Source: Brochothrix campestris FSL F6-1037 (GTDB lineage: Bacteria > Bacillota > Bacilli > Lactobacillales > Listeriaceae). From it: a DNA stretch of 50,409 nucleotides. The position numbers and the translations under genes were made by a program. Numbering within the stretch: the first letter of the stretch is position 1; every line of letters begins with the position of its first letter. The notes beneath the pieces are model-generated. The model made no database searches and had not been told where the DNA came from. It was given only the letters and a program-made list of their open reading frames with translations. Location: assembly GCF_000525915.1 (NCBI RefSeq), contig NZ_AODH01000040.1:1-50409 (forward strand). The letters are read 5' to 3'. Of this stretch, positions 50,321-50,409 are shown in pieces.

Positions 50321-50409
50321 AGGTGTTTTAAGCTACTTTGTTTATTTTGGCATCACTCTTCTTACACACCTCACGGTGTGCTGAATTGCGGCTTCAATAA
50401 TAAAACAGA

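Overview
The window reads as a low-GC Gram-positive (Firmicutes) chromosome segment. The evidence is ribitol- and glycerol-type wall teichoic acid genes, LicT/BglG antitermination of beta-glucoside PTS genes, Mga-type regulators, CcpA-like cre sites, strong AGGAGG ribosome binding sites and a glucosaminidase with DUF5776 repeats. DUF5776 together with tandem C-rich small RNAs recalls Listeriaceae (Listeria/Brochothrix), but that placement is an inference of low to moderate confidence. No rRNA, tRNA, CRISPR array, prophage or complete insertion sequence was seen.

Layout. 1-3150: a small ribbon-helix-helix protein and a cupin, then an EIIBC sugar transporter of the GlcNAc/glucose type preceded by a half-length EIIC paralogue. 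3200-18640: a cell-wall block, all on the minus strand: a TagE-like glycosyltransferase, a secreted glucosaminidase, then a teichoic acid cluster in two transcription units (tarL-tarI-tarJ-tarF-like-tagD, and tagB/F-like, a glycerophosphotransferase/glycosyltransferase fusion, gtaB). 18770-19750: a membrane-anchored alpha/beta hydrolase. 19890-30280: a beta-glucoside region with two GH1 6-phospho-beta-glucosidases, three tandem EIIBC(A) permeases and licT, wired together by five RAT/terminator switches and two cre-overlapped promoters. 30430-34780: xanthine/guanine permease under a purine riboswitch, a butanediol-dehydrogenase-like enzyme and asparaginase. 34870-39420: a second beta-glucoside EIIBCA with its own RAT, a second LicT-type antiterminator and a divergent Mga-type regulator. 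39550-40240: a small membrane protein preceded by two tandem C-rich small-RNA units. 40260-45770: a PhnA/YjdM-like protein, a degenerate GIY-YIG-like protein, the scar of a large deletion joining an iron-type binding protein to a sensor kinase beside a YesN-like regulator, an NhaC antiporter and a second Mga-type regulator. 45840-50409: GtrA, an ABC permease/ATPase/PASTA operon and a tiny ORF.

Two things stand out. First, a family of about 230-320 bp intergenic modules (1-162, 8114-8346, 23210-23526, 32132-32452, with decayed copies at 187-216, 34801-34834 and 39461-39520) has its conserved CAGATTGTAG end fused directly to an intrinsic terminator hairpin. Full copies sit between stop codon and terminator, and compensatory base changes support a folded RNA. 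I do not recognise this family. Second, two tandem small RNAs at 39832-40085 each carry five UCCC motifs and show compensatory changes in their terminator stems.

Quality caveat: at least ten genes are interrupted at homopolymers of 7-11 bases. This pattern is more like residual sequencing indels than mass gene decay, so I annotate those genes as single coding regions with frameshifts. The kinase/binding-protein fusion (about 42255) and the GGTATG-to-GGATG change near 24657 are not homopolymer events and may be real.
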